In this document: piece by piece, positions 47,616 through 60,346 of the stretch
Layout: every line of letters starts with the position of its first letter
How positions within the stretch are numbered: the first letter of the stretch is position 1
Assembly (NCBI GenBank): GCA_950106755.1
Contig: OX467083.1
Location: 23,307,029-23,371,028, forward strand
DNA: 64,000 bases
Source of the DNA: Climacium dendroides
Lineage: Eukaryota > Streptophyta > Bryopsida > Hypnales > Climaciaceae
Direction: 5' to 3'
Position numbers and translations under genes: made by a program
Notes under the pieces: model-generated
The model's input: the letters and a program-made list of their open reading frames with translations, nothing else
What the model was told of the DNA's origin: nothing
Databases searched by the model: none

Positions 47616-50600
47616 TCAGTTCCATCGCTTGGAGTTTTTGCTCGCCTTCCCTTTCGCCTTACTCTGGGAGAAGTTTTGGGCTTTCTGCTTCTTTTGCAGT
47701 TCTTTCTCGGCCTGCAACATCATACAGATACCAGAACAATCAGTCATGTAAGAAGGTCCATTGCACTATAGGTCAACCCAACAAGCTTGAGAAAACGAAA
47801 AAAAGAAGTCGACACCTTAACCGTGGAAGGACGTGGCCTCAACTAAAAAGACTACTCTAAGATGATTAGGTACATTCCTTGTTTCTACGATTTCCTTGGA
47901 AGATGATTCGTCGGAAATTTTTAATTCTCAGCGTCCTTCCTAGGTTGATTGGTGGTATAGCAGTTTTCATAATTTGTGATACTTCATTTTGTTCAATGTG
48001 GATTTTATACTAATCCAAGGAACCGAAAAGAGAATTAAGAAGTGGTTCTCAGTACGTTGCTCCTATATGGCACGCTCAAACACGCTTTACAGGATGCAGA
48101 TTGGTAGGGTATTGTGCTTATACAATTTTACACTGAATTACAATCATCACAATACCGAATCCCAAGTCCATAGATAAACTGTATGCAAGTTTCTTCCGGT
48201 CGCCTACCTTGGACATTTTCGACTTAGCCTTCACGGTTGGACCCTTCATCTCCAGTTCCTCCTCACGATCTAATTCTCTCTGTCGAGCTTCCAAATTCTG
48301 TTCCAAGTAGTACTGCAGAGCACCAATGAAAGAGAGCCACTGACATGTCAAAAACAGGAATATTATGGTACTACCACCACTACCAAAAGACTGCCAGATA
48401 TGTAAGCCATCCTAAAATTTATGCCACAATTCAGTTGCTGCCTAACTGTGCCATTATGAGCACTTCCAAATTTGGAAAGTACAATACTGGAACACAAAAG
48501 GCCACAACTGAATTGTGACACAAATTGGACGACTTACCGGCTTCCAAGACATGGGCATTCTGAAGGTGAACAAAAGAAATAAAACCAACAATTGAGGGAT
48601 TCATGTTAAGGTTGCGAATATCGAAACCAGGCGTGTAAGCAAGAATCATGGTGAGCAGGACTTATTACATTATAATCGCCACTGTAGTCTTTGAGTTTAT
48701 GATCAGCCACTTCCACCACCCGATTCACAATTTGCCTCAAAAAGTATCGATCGTGGGAAACAGCAATCACTGTACCCTTGTATTCCCTCAAAGCCTCCTG
48801 CAAGCGGCACAAGCTTTATTACTACAACACGCCGAACAACTCTCTCATTCACGATGGTCGTACTCTTTTTCAAACTCATCAACAACTCGTCAGCAAAACC
48901 GTTTGGATTGTGGCAATCAAATTGAACAATGACCGAATCCTGCTTCATTATTTACTCAAAGCTAAACCCTGGAGTGCCCAAATAGTCAGAAGTGGTCACT
49001 TCTATTTCTATGGGAGTTGGAATGAATCACTTGGGAAGCTTTCCAAAAGAAGAAAAAATATAGAAAGAAGGAAGGCATACCCTACAATTCCAAACAATGA
49101 AAGTATCTAGTTTAAAATTGAATGTAATTGGTTATGAGCTTCCAGAGAAGACTCTAAATTTTAGTTCAGGCACTAAGGAGCTAAACTTCAGGAGAGAATA
49201 AGAACTTGTGGGATTAGAAATATTACCTCCAGCATTTCCTTCGAAGGAATGTCCAGATGGTTGGTGGGCTCGTCCAGCACTAGCAAAGTTGAAGGTGTCA
49301 CCATGAATTTACAGAGCGATAGACGTGCCTGCCCAATTAAGCATTATGTTAATAATACAATCAAGAACTCGGATACACTTGAAACAATTTCAAGCAATAT
49401 TTACAAAAATTTGTACATCTCAAGGTAGTGAGATTGTCAATAAGCTCAATTAGTTCAGTACCTTCTCTCCCCCACTCAGGAAGGCAACTTTTCGATTCAA
49501 CATTTCGGCTTTAAAGTTGCAACGCCCAAGGAGGGCTTTGATGTCATTCATTCTCCAATCCTCAGCAGCTTCTTCCACCGTTTGAAGAACTGTTTTGTCC
49601 AAATCCAAGGCCTCTGCCTGCCCCACATTAAACCAATGAATTAGAACCTCTCACCACAGATAATCCACGCCTCCAGTCAACAAGAAATCCCAAAGCTAAA
49701 CAATTAAATGACCAAGAAGCTTTTCCACATTGAGTCTTATGCTTTTCTTTTGCACAAGTTTTGAGTACAAATCATGTGGAGACTATTTTTAAGTCATTAA
49801 ATTTTTTTTATTTTTTTCACTGCTCTCCATGGATACTGGCAATACCCAATTGCCCCCATCTGAATACATTATTTACATTATTTTCAATATAATAAAATAA
49901 ATTGGTCATTTTGAAACCATTAACCTTTGGTCTTTCAGGGGTTTAACATACATAACTTAAGATTCTTCTTGTGCACAATCTTCATCTCATCTCAGGTGGG
50001 AGGTACCAAAAGATACAGGAAATGACCCCGCTCACTAAGGGCCACGCATGCTCTCTACATTGAATGTCAAACTTTATGTCAAAACATATAATGAGTCATT
50101 TTTCGTTGCTATCTACGGTAGAGAAGGATGAATTCTAATAGCTGCTAAAAAATGTTAGGAATATGTGAAGGACATTTAACTTAGAAATTTAAATTGAGAA
50201 GGGTCTGGTCACCTGATTTTGCTCAAAGTAGTTGGGGACGACTCGGTATTCTCCTAGAGATATCACCCCAGATGTTGGTTTCTGCGTCTGCATCAACATC
50301 CGCAAGAGAGTACTTTTGCCGCATCCATTCGGACCAATAACTGCTAATTTCTCCCCTCGCTCCACTAGCAGCTGTGCATTGTCAAACAACACCTGCAAAA
50401 ACAAAAACAAAAACAAAAACATAGACAAAAACAAAAACAAAAAAATTAGTCATGTGTAAATTGCCATGTATAAATTGTTCAAAGTGCTGCAGCGAAATAA
50501 ATATACATGACTTCTGAATTCACGGATGATCTCAAGACTAATATTTCGGGAGATGCATACCTTGTTACCATAGCGACAGCCCAGTTTCTTAATCTCCACC

Positions 50601-53342
50601 ACCGTTTTTCCACTCCTCTCCAGCTCGGGGAACCGGAACTTGAGAGGCTTCCGTTCAAATGGCTTTTCCACAATCTGTCCTTCGTCTTGCATCTTTTCCA
50701 GTTGCTGCAATCCACAAAGTTTCATCACAATTAGCTCAACGCACATTACAAGAAAATCCTTGTAATTTGACCTCCAAGACTCTTAATTTCTTGTGTCCAC
50801 TAGTACAAACCCTAAATTTTTTTGATTCCATAGTCGTTTATTGCCATTTAACTTATTTCCCTGCAATCAGTTTGGCACAAGCCTGGAGAAGTTTGGTTTT
50901 GGAATATGGCAAACATGCTACATGGAAAAACACCAAAATAGCACAAATTCTGAATCCTGATAAGTGTGTGATTGTTTGACAAATATACATTACTTTTGTG
51001 AAAATTGATACAACACCGTAATCTTTCTATTTGCGTTCATTTATAAAAGTGACACTTCGGTAAAATAGTGTCATACGCAATATTACATAACAATTCAGTG
51101 AAGCAGTTGCCCACCTTGGCAGCCGACGAGGCCCGTCCCGAGTTCGCCCCACTGCTGAGCCTCTGGATCATGTCCTCCGTGCGCGCAATCTCCTTCTGCT
51201 GCTTCTCCCACGCCATGCGCTGCGCCTCCCCCCACGCGGCCTTGGCCAGCACGTACTCGCTGTAGTTCCCAGGAAACGTCTGCGCCACGCCCATGTCCGT
51301 CTCCACGATCTTGGTGCACAACTGGTCCAGGAAGGCACGGTCATGGGACACGATCACCATCGGCACCTCCTGCTCCTTCAGGTACCGCTCCAGCCACTCG
51401 ATGCTGTCCAAGTCCAAGTGATTCGTCGGCTCATCCAACAATAGTAAATCCGGCTCCTGGTGCAGACATACTCGTTAAAATGACGTGTTTTCAAGCGACA
51501 GAACTACGAAAGTCGGTATCACAAACCTCGAGAAATTCCGACGAGGTACAGATCCGGACGAAGTTCTGCACAAGTGGCAGATGTAAAGTCTCCATTCACC
51601 ATACAGTTAGGGAGAGGTTCCATTCACCACAGAGGTGAAACCTTTCCCTGCAACAATCTCAAAACTTGCACAGTGGTAAAGTTTGCATAATTATTTATTT
51701 CGTGTTAACCTAAAAATCAATTGCGAAATACAGAATGCCAATAGATGAAGTGTTTTCACACTTAGCACAAATTCAAGCTCACCTATATGGTGAATGGAAT
51801 CTTTACCTTAGGTTTGAAATTTTAGCATTTTTTGGAAATTGATGGTATGTTGAGTGAGTGCAAGCATCTATGGTAAGCAGAAAAAGAGTTGCCCTCGCGT
51901 GAGAAAAGAGAGGAGTTCGAAGCCAAACCTGAAGCAAAATCTTCCCCAGCGCTATGCGCATTTGCCAGCCTCCACTGAAGGAAGCCACCAAGCGGTCCGC
52001 ATCGTCAGCAGTGAAGCCCAATTCGGGCATCATCTTGTTGATGCTGACGTCCACATTGTAGAGATCGGATGCCTCCGCCTTCTGTTGCAGCGTGTCGAGT
52101 TCGTCCAGCAGTTTCGCCATCATATCCATATCATCCGTAGCATTCTCAAGCGCCACCTGCGAAAAAAATGGATTATCCCGTCGTTATTTTCAATCAATCA
52201 CCAGTGACATCTCGAAGTTTGCATAACACTGAAGCAAGGATTTCTGTGATGCAGTACCATCTATGCCATTTTCAACCGGATTGTCAGTAGAATTAGATTG
52301 TTTCAGAAACTTTTGAAGAAACACAATAAAAAGAGACTCCCCTATAATTCGTGTAATGATGATTGTATAAAGGCATCCCTACCTTCCGCATTCTAGGGTG
52401 ACTTCTATATGATCTGGCCATACGAAAACCTCGCCATGAATGATGAATCATGGGAAAATCGTCTTGACGATGTCCTGTACGACTGCTCGAAACGATCTGA
52501 CTTTGCTGAAAACCCCTATTTTACTAATGATCCCAGATTCAAGAGGCACAACCCTATCTGATGCTTGAGCTTGGAAACGACCTGGACGAATCAAAACAAT
52601 CACGAACTTAGAAATTGAAATCTGTACTAGAAATTAACATTGATGAGGAAGTTATTCCACGAACCTGCACTTTCTCCATCCGTGCAGCGATGTCCATCTC
52701 ACTACCAAAAGTGCTCATAAACTCTTCTCTTAACGTCCTCGATCCCACCACTTCAAACTCCTGGCTCAAGAAAGCGATCTTCATATTCGCCCGGGCTTTC
52801 ACCACATTCCCCGAATCCGCTTCTTCCTTCCCTGCAATGATGTTCAATTGCGTGGTCTTCCCGGCGCCATTGATTCCCACCAGTCCCACTCGCTCTCCCT
52901 TCTTCACCTCCCATGACACATCCTTCAACACCGTCACATCTTTGTACGTCTTACTCACATTCTCCAGCTTCACGCCCGACAGCACTGTCGACGCCCCTGA
53001 CTTACTCTCCCCCTTCCGCTTAGTACTCTCCTTAGACTTGCTGCTCTCCTTAGGCCTGCTTTCCTGGGGCTCCTGACCACCGCCGCCTTCGGAGATGTTA
53101 TCTTGAGTGAAATCCTTCTCGAAAGACTCTTCCAGCATGAAGAGAGGGACGCCTTCCTCCACTGCGGTTCTTCCGGCGGGAACACGCGAGCTGGAACGCC
53201 TATAAACCACATCCCGTTGGAACCTCCTGGAGCTCGGAATACGCACCGACTGGGAGCTCGTGCTCGTCACCTCGTCGAACAAGCTGCTCCGGGACAAGGT
53301 GCGCACGAGTCCTGCCGACTCCGCCACAAACGTGGACGCCAT
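47616..53342 (-). CDS. ABCF5: ABC-F family ATPase, ABCF5-like (GCN-type)
   Basis: ABC-F proteins have two ATPase domains and no membrane segments, and known members act on ribosomes in translation. Exons, in coding order: 53342-52665, 52156-51929, 51456-51115, 50704-50561, 50392-50213, 49617-49462, 49328-49227, 48797-48669, 48312-48208 and 47711-47616. They give 719 residues, near the roughly 690 of Arabidopsis ABCF5. Residues 1-55 are rich in Ser and Arg, like a plastid transit peptide. Domain 1 has Walker A GINGAGKT (156-163), signature FSGGWQ, Walker [13 protein letters not shown] and VSHDR. Domain 2 has Walker [10 protein letters not shown] (from 484), signature LSGGEK (571-576), Walker [13 protein letters not shown] and VSHDR (near 623). 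The C-terminus is basic and ends [12 protein letters not shown] 53342 is the first in-frame ATG, since the frame upstream lacks one. All nine introns are GT..AG and in phase 0. It looks functional. Confidence 0.95.
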
Positions 53343-54300
53343 GGTGACACCGACACCAAGATCCTCCCTCAAATTTCACAGACCCACTCACGTTCAAGTT
53401 CAAATCCAAACGCGCATTCACCTCATCAACCCCACGCTCTCACTGACACAAAATCACGCTACCAAATCGCAATCCACGCAGGTCGATATCCCGAGAATGA
53501 TAATATATCGATCAATTCCTTCACTGGTGATGAATTCCTTCAGTGGTGATCGAGAATTTGTTTCTGGAGATGATGGCGGTGACCGCCTGGCTTTCTCGTG
53601 AGCGCCCCCAGCTACGTCCACAACTGGAGAGAGCAGCTGCAGCCACACTGACCGGCGTGATCTGGGCCAAGGAAGAAAGTGGGGGCAAAATCCTGCTCAT
53701 TAAGTGTTTCAGTTTTCATCCCGTTGGTGAATTGGGGCGTGTGGTGTTGATTGGAAGCTCGTAATTCTTCTCGACATTCGTAAATTGGGTTTCGATTGTA
53801 GTTGTGGTCGGGAACTGACGGACGGAGTGGCGGGTGTTATATTTGGACGTGTACCAGTGGAAGAGCAGGGCAGGGCCCGTCCTATCCAGTTGGTCCGCTT
53901 TCTCGGTAACCAATTGTGGCTGGGCAAGGTCCAGCGAAGGACGGAGAGGATGCCGTGCGGGTGCGAATCGGAGTTGCTGGCAAGGGCGCAATACTCTTGC
54001 ACAGATATCTGCGAACGGGAAGAGTGAATGGGTTCCACGCGCCTGGCGTCCGACGTGGCTGCGGCTGTGGGCATCGATCGAAGATGCGAATCTACCGCGC
54101 GACGTCGTCCAGGCGACCTGCTTCCGGTCCGCTCCTGTGGCCAACTCTGGGCTACTCGTTAAGGGAGTCGGTTCATAAAGCGAGCTCTGAGGACTGAAAC
54201 TGAATTTTGGGCAGGTGAAACTTCTCAAAATATTTTCGAGTAAATTTTCCTTGAATGAAAAGAGGAATTGGCATCTAGCCCAAGTTTGTTTCATATTTTT
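53343..54300 (-). promoter_or_regulatory. Upstream region and probable 5' leader of the ABC-F gene
   Basis: The region is GC-richer than its surroundings from about 53560 to 54190, as plant promoters and leaders often are. It contains overlapping frames of up to 192 codons, but these have biased composition and no recognisable domain. No TATA box is clear. Confidence 0.4.
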
Positions 54301-54694
54301 TGGATCATTTTTGAATTAGTTATGAATTTTCAAACGAGATGTGGTATAGGTCCCTATTTATGTCCCTAGGGCTTCCATGAACTATTCACTTCCAACTTCT
54401 GAAGATAAATGGGAAAGTAAAGAGTATGATTGGCTCTTGTCTTAACAATGTTTTTTTCTTTCCATTCATTCAAGGACTACAAAGGTCCATTTAAGAACCA
54501 CTTCATATCCATTCACAACCACCTATATGGACAATTCTTAATGCCCACTCATATTTTGAGCTTCCTACCTTACTCCGTATTTAGAGCATGGTTCTTCAAA
54601 AGGCTAGTTTGAAGGTCCTACAAGTTTAGGGCAAGAAATGAGATCCCATGCCCCTCTCTAAGTTATTGTAGAAGTCCATGAAGCACCCATTTAA
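54301..54694. other. AT-rich spacer
   Basis: No gene or paired ends are seen. Confidence 0.5.
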
Positions 54695-55034
54695 GAGCAT
54701 CCCCACCCGTCTTGCAAAATGGATGACTTCTTAAAAGGGAGGGCTTACAAGCTGGAAGGGCTTGCATATTGGGGCTATTTTGCAAGCCACCCACCGGCTT
54801 GCAAAACAACAAAGGACAAGAAGTGGTCCCCCCTCCCAAAACCTCTCATCCAACCATAAAAACTTTTATTGTCAAAACTAAAAACGACCACTACAAAAAT
54901 AAATTGACCATGCAAAACCTCATTGGTTGGTCTCCTGGCTTGCAATCAATGAATCTCATTGCTCCCCCAAGTCTGCAAAATGGAAGGCTTGGCATTTTGT
55001 GAGCCACATGTTTGCAAGATGGGTGGACATGTTC
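54695..55034. mobile_element. Tourist-like MITE (PIF/Harbinger group)
   Basis: The left end GAGCATCCCCACCCGTCTTG and the right end, read inward as GAACATGTCCACCCATCTTG, form an imperfect inverted repeat that continues with CAAA. TAA flanks both sides (54692-54694 and 55035-55037), the 3-bp target duplication of PIF/Harbinger elements. Several GGCTTGCAAAA motifs repeat inside. It is 340 bp with no gene. Confidence 0.75.
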
Positions 55035-56279
55035 TAAAAGCAAAAAACTAATTTGGGGAAGTTAGGGCCTTCTTACATGCTCGTCCAATGGGCAAGTTTA
55101 CAACTGATTCAAGCAAGAAGATAAAAGTAGCTCCACAAATTGTCTTGTGAGGACGAGCAAGCAAAAAAGGAGGAATTGAAGTTTCACCAATACTGGTCGA
55201 CAGCCTCATTAGTGGAGACTAGTGAATTTAATAAGTGTAAATTCTTTATTGTTTCCTTCCCCACCCACCAAATCCATATGAAAGTGCAATGCCTATTTTC
55301 CCCTAGAGCACCTATTGTGCAATTCCCCCTATGACCAATACATGTAAGAAAGTCTCTAGGCTTCTTGAAATATTTTTCAGTAAATTTTTCTTGAAAGACA
55401 AATGGAATTAGCATCTAACCCAACGATTTCAAGTGATATTTTTTGGTTTTTTGTGGACTTAGTTATGAATTTTTGAAATTGAAACATAGTGGTCAATGAA
55501 AGTGTCCACCTCTTGAAATGTACACTATTTGTACATTGTTGAAGCAATGGAAAAGAAAAATGTACAAAAAGTGTACATTTGAGGAGATGAATGCTTTTAG
55601 AGCCTCAGCACTTTATAAACCTTCTACCTTAATAGGCACACCTACTCAAATTTGATGATTGCCGCATTATGTTGACTCTCTTTTGAAAGCCTATTAAAAG
55701 GGAGAAAATATTGTTATGATTGCATGTTGACTTTTAATATAAAATTGGTCCTCTTGCCTTTGGTTGTCTACTTTTTATAGAACAAGGTGTAGTATTGTCT
55801 AATGGATCCTTTAAATTTTGGCATTTCAAATTGACAAAAAGTAATTTTCCAAACTAATTGGCATTTGAGACATGCAAGAGAACCCCTACAATACACTACT
55901 TTATCTTCTTAATGAGGTACAAAATTAGCGTCACTAGATTTATTAGAGACCCGTGGTATAATTCTTTTGATTTCCAAATTATTTTCGTGAAGTTAAGAAA
56001 TATAGACATGATTCTTAACAAATGTAGGGTTATTGATTGAAGACTAAGGAGAAAAGTAAAGAATGAGTAATAGACAATGGATGTGCAAAAAATTGGGATG
56101 ATTTACCATTGGTATTGTAAAAAACATATAGTTTTCCAACAAATAGTTTACAATATTGTAGACACCAACATATGAAAAATGTGTAAGTTTTCCTTGAAAT
56201 ACTAACAGAATCATAAGAGACTCTTTTCAAAGACCTTTGGATTCAACAGACATTACTTTCATGATTCATACAAAGCAAT
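55035..56279. other. AT-rich spacer with a small inverted repeat
   Basis: At about 55508-55600 the blocks CCACCTCTTGAAATGTACAC and GTGTACATTTGAGGAGATG form a hairpin related to part of MITE F3. The rest shows no gene. Confidence 0.45.
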
Positions 56280-56866
56280 CACTACTAGAAAATGGTGTCC
56301 AAGCCTTTCACTTATTGGTGATAAAAGAGAGATGATTTTGGTGACAGAAAAGAGGAGAAGACAAGCTCTTTATACAAATGGGGTGATAAAGGGTCAAACA
56401 AACCATATGGAATATTTGAATCACTCAATCTTAATTTATATATTCCATATGGTTTGTTCTACCACCCCATTTGTATAAAGAGTTTGTCTTCTCTTCTCTT
56501 CTATCACTAAAGTCACCTCTTTTCTAACATTGATCTTTAAGTTATGAAAAATTGATCTTCTTTCTTCTTAATAAATTATAAAGTTTAATTTTTTCTAATT
56601 AAATTATAAAGTCTAATTTATAGTTCTATCTATATGTCATTCTTTGCTTATGTGGTGATTTATATTGGGTCAGTTTTTGGCTTGCTAGGTGGTGGTCATT
56701 CATTAAATGAATTAAAATTATTATTTTTTTGACTTGACCATCATAACAAAATGGACAACAATTTGTTGTTAGATACAATTCAAGACAACGCAACCGAGGA
56801 TATAAATGACATCAACACTTTTTTTATTAATTTTTTGTTATGGTGGTCACTATTTTTCTACTAGTG
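56280..56866. mobile_element. CACTA MITE with AAT target duplication
   Basis: It starts CACTACTAGAAAATGG and ends CTATTTTTCTACTAGTG. AAT lies directly outside each end (56277-56279 and 56867-56869), the 3-bp duplication expected for CACTA elements. Inside, 56352-56416 and 56438-56495 are inverted copies of each other (ACCATATGGAATAT and ATATTCCATATGGT at the loop), giving a strong hairpin. At 587 bp it has no transposase. Confidence 0.85.
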
Positions 56867-57372
56867 AATCAATACTGAAAAATACACCTCTGTAAGAATA
56901 CATGTTTCATATTCCACTCTGTGAGAATACATTCTTCATATGAGAAGTATTCAACATGGGCATGTACAAGTTCAATCGAAATTGACATAAGTTCATTTAT
57001 ATTTCTTTTGTATCCAATCAACACATATATAAGAATAGTTGAAGCCAGAATCCGCAACAAATAGTTGACCATATACATAAAAATGTTGAAAACATTACTA
57101 TACATAGTTTTCTATTTCTTTACACTGATCTTGTTTTGAAAAAGTAATTATCCACTATATTATAAACCTACTAGAGAAGACATTTATCGATATATACATA
57201 CATCATAGCACACTATCTCCACTCAATCAATTTCACTTTAATTATCAGCTACTTATTGAAAATCTAGCTTAGTTGACAAAACAAATAGAATACCATTGCA
57301 GTGTAAACAACATTGAATTGAAGTAAGCCTCTTGTGTATGCAACTCTTGTATTACATGGAGGGGCATTGGCA
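56867..57372. other. AT-rich spacer
   Basis: No gene or defined element is seen. Confidence 0.5.
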
Positions 57373-58136
57373 TTAACCCCTAAAGGACCAAGGCCATTTT
57401 CTATCAAAACCCAATCAAAATTGCCCCTACTACTGTGTTTTATCAAAATTTATAAAACAAATTATTTTTGAAAAATCTAACTGTTGGATCTTATACTATA
57501 ATTGTAGAAGGAGAAGTGATAATATTTTCATGACATTTTACCATATGGATTGAAAGATATAAGCATTTCAAGTCAAAGTTTCTTTTTTTTACTATGCCTA
57601 ACAATTTTAGCTACCTTTGACCATTGATTGTGGAAATTTTTTTCATTGCGGGTGCTGAATTAAAAAAATTTGCATACTCTAAATCATGTTAGGAATGTCT
57701 CCAAAAAAATTCAGGGAAAAAGAAGGCATGGAAGACATACAAAAAAAATCTTGCAATGCAACTATGTCCAAAAGTTTACAATGCCTCACATAATTTTTTG
57801 AGTAAGATTTCCACCCTATACTTTTGAAACTCAAAAATCCTAATGGTGGATTGAAAGATTTAGTATGCCTTTACAATCTCTAAAAAACAGTTTGCAAAAA
57901 AACAAAAAAAACTACATTATCTAGCACCATGTCAATTAAAAAGGAAATATGGCTTTGTGCTTGGCATGAAAAAAAGGTCAGTGTCTAATCCCAACGTGTT
58001 CCCACTATGTTCTAATCATTGGGAACTCTAACTCCTTGAAGTCCAAGTACCAATCTCCAACTGGCATTTTAAACAATGCAAACACATTTTAAATTTATTT
58101 ATTTTGAAACAATTGAAATGCTCAAAGACAATTCAT

Positions 58137-59098
58137 TTAATCCCTAAAGGACCAAACGGCGTTTTTTGGCAACATAGCAATTTTGGGCAGCTCACTACGA
58201 ATGGAGTTTTTATTTTTATTTTTTCAAATTTTCACACAACATGTGCCTAAGGAGTAGCATTAAGGCCCAACAATTTTCATAACTTTTGACTACATGGTCT
58301 CAAAGTTATTCTATGATATGTCATTTTCTGCGTTTGGCGGGTAGCCCGGGCAGAAAAAAAACTTCTTTAAAAATCACTTTTTTAAGAATTTGTTTTTTTG
58401 AAATTGGTTATCTAGATTTATATGTATTTAGAAAACTTTAAATCATTTCATTACAATTAATGAGATGAAAGTTACGAGGAGTTTTTAGTTTGGGGTAGTT
58501 TGTGGGCATGTATAGATTTTTCTACTCTCAAATATACTTTGAAGTCCTTTATCTTGTTCAATTTTAAATATTTTTGAAAGAAAAAAAATTAGGTGTAGAT
58601 TTTTTATTACAACATTAAAACCATTGAGATTGGCATTTTTCAATTCCATAAATGAATTATTAACAATTTAGTGTTTTGAATCATTCTCTACTTCTTTCTA
58701 CTTACTATTTTTTTCCTATATGTTGTACAACTCCAAATAATCTGAAATTTTTCAAGCATGTAGCCAACTTGCCTTGAAGAATGAATCCAAAGAGTAACCA
58801 CCATTTTGGACATTTTTTTCAAAAAAATGTGACCTTGTGAAGTGCATCTGCCCAATTTTTTGCAGGGACAAAAGACATGTTTTTATCACTTCAAATGCTA
58901 ATATCATGCAAACTACTTGGCGGAAATTTTTGAAATTTTTACTACTTCTTTACAAACCACTGTGCTACAAGATCCTATGATTACATGTGTCCAAAAATAA
59001 TTTTTTTCTAAAATTTGGTACTTATACTAGAAATGGCAATTTTAGAACGATTTTGATGAAAATATAGTCAAAAAACTTTAGGGGTTAAAGTAAAGGAA
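58137..59098. mobile_element. TTAA-flanked element E7
   Basis: The left end is TTAATCCCTAAAGGACC and the right end ACTTTAGGGGTTAA. It is the reverse-oriented relative of E1: the right end inward reads CCCCTAAAGTTTTTTGACTA, against CCCCTAAATGTTTTTGACTA in E1. It is 962 bp with no gene. Confidence 0.72.
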
Positions 59099-59160
59099 AC
59101 TTCAAATGAGTCCAAGATTGAATTTATTAAGAACTACCTAGTTTTTTGTAAAGGAGCTCC

Positions 59161-59308
59161 TTATAGCCACATAGGGTGGTAGGATGTAGAACAATCCATG
59201 TGGAATATGTTATTTAGAATTAGTAGGAGTTTGAATGTTCATAGTGAAGTCATGTAAACATATTCCACATGGGTTGTTCTACCTCCTACCACTTCATGTG
59301 GATATAAA
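59161..59308. mobile_element. Fold-back repeat
   Basis: 59161-59211 and 59257-59308 are inverted copies (CCATGTGGAATATGTT on the left, AACATATTCCACATGG on the right). Similar arms occur in the CACTA MITE at 56352-56495 and as fragments near 17500 and 25640. The ends and target site are not defined. Confidence 0.6.
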
Positions 59309-59700
59309 TAACTTCACTTCCCATTTGAAATCTCAAAAATAACAAGTTGATGAAGCTATGAGAAATAGCTTCAATGGGTTTGAAGTGAAATTTTTAAAAT
59401 TTAAAATTCCAACTTCCAAGCAAAAAAGCCTTCTTCAGATTGTAAACTTGGTGCCTCCTCTTGGCGTGTCAGCCATGGGGCACAAAAGAAGTAGGCCGTC
59501 CTGGTCTTCAAAGTTGCACTGCAAGTCCACACTCGTTGTTCCAATCTATAGAGTCCGCCATGGGGATGCTCTGAGCTCCCCTCCTCCGTCCACTGCCCCT
59601 CATTCACGCAACTCTCTGTCCTGTTGAAGATGCCTTCCCCAAGTTTTCCCAAAGTTAGCTCTACCCACATTGCCCCATATGTAAATTGACTTCCATGTGG

Positions 59701-59964
59701 TATAATGCTACATTTAACTACTTCTGGACTTTTGAAAGTCCAGAATTCATAATGGTCATTGAGAGATGCATCAAAGGATCTATCCAAAACATTAGGGGAT
59801 CTAAATTTTCATCGGGAAATTAGTTCAAAACATCAAGAGATCTATACCAACATCAAAAGATCTCCCAATCTATACAAACATCGGGAGATCTCCCAATGTT
59901 TTGAATTCAGTGAATAGTCCAAAATTCAATGAATAGTCCAGAAGTAGTTAAATGTGGCATTATA
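59701..59964. mobile_element. MITE with 30-bp inverted ends
   Basis: The first 30 bases (starting TATAATGC and ending TTCTGGACT) and the last 30 are inverted copies with one mismatch. Inside are several variants of CATCGGGAGATCTCCC and AACATCAAGAGATC. The target duplication may be TA, but this cannot be told apart from the repeat itself. No known class fits clearly. Confidence 0.75.
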
Positions 59965-60346
59965 ACTTTTGAATGACAAATAGAAATGTTTTTTTTTCTC
60001 CCCAGCATAGCCCTTGCAAAACTTTCTTTCCTACATTTTTTTTCATTAATTGGGATACAAATCCCTTTAGTAGGAGCCTACCTAATTTTCATTTTGTTTC
60101 CTAAAGAGACAATGGTCCTTTAGGGGTTTGAGAACAACTTCTATAAAAATCATAGCAAACTAAAAGAACCAAGAAGTTAGGTGAAGACCAAATTAAATAA
60201 AATGAGATGTAGAAAGTATTAGATCATTGCATATTGATTAAAAAAATTCAAAATATATGTAAAGAATTGAAACACTTATGCATGATTTTTTAAAATGCAT
60301 ACAAGAAGTTTGCTCCAATTAAAATTAAAATTCATTCATAGTGTTT

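Larger units (their letters stand above)
57373..60130. mobile_element. TTAA-family element E6 with nested insertions
   Basis: The left end is TTAACCCCTAAAGGACCAAGG and the right end GACAATGGTCCTTTAGGGG followed by TTTG. Both ends match E5 closely, including ACAATGG before the right repeat. The 2.76-kb span is explained by the nested E7 (58137-59098), a fold-back element (59161-59308) and a MITE (59701-59964). The pairing of the two ends is inferred, and two separate broken elements are an alternative. Confidence 0.5.

Noticed and set aside
49921..49956. GGTCTTTCAGGGGTTTAA in an intron of the ABC-F gene, resembling a TTAA-element end
   Set aside because: No matching left end occurs in the intron and several bases differ.
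53716..54294. 192-codon minus-strand ORF upstream of the ABC-F gene
   Set aside because: It overlaps other long frames in a GC-rich leader or promoter region, has biased composition and shows no recognisable domain.
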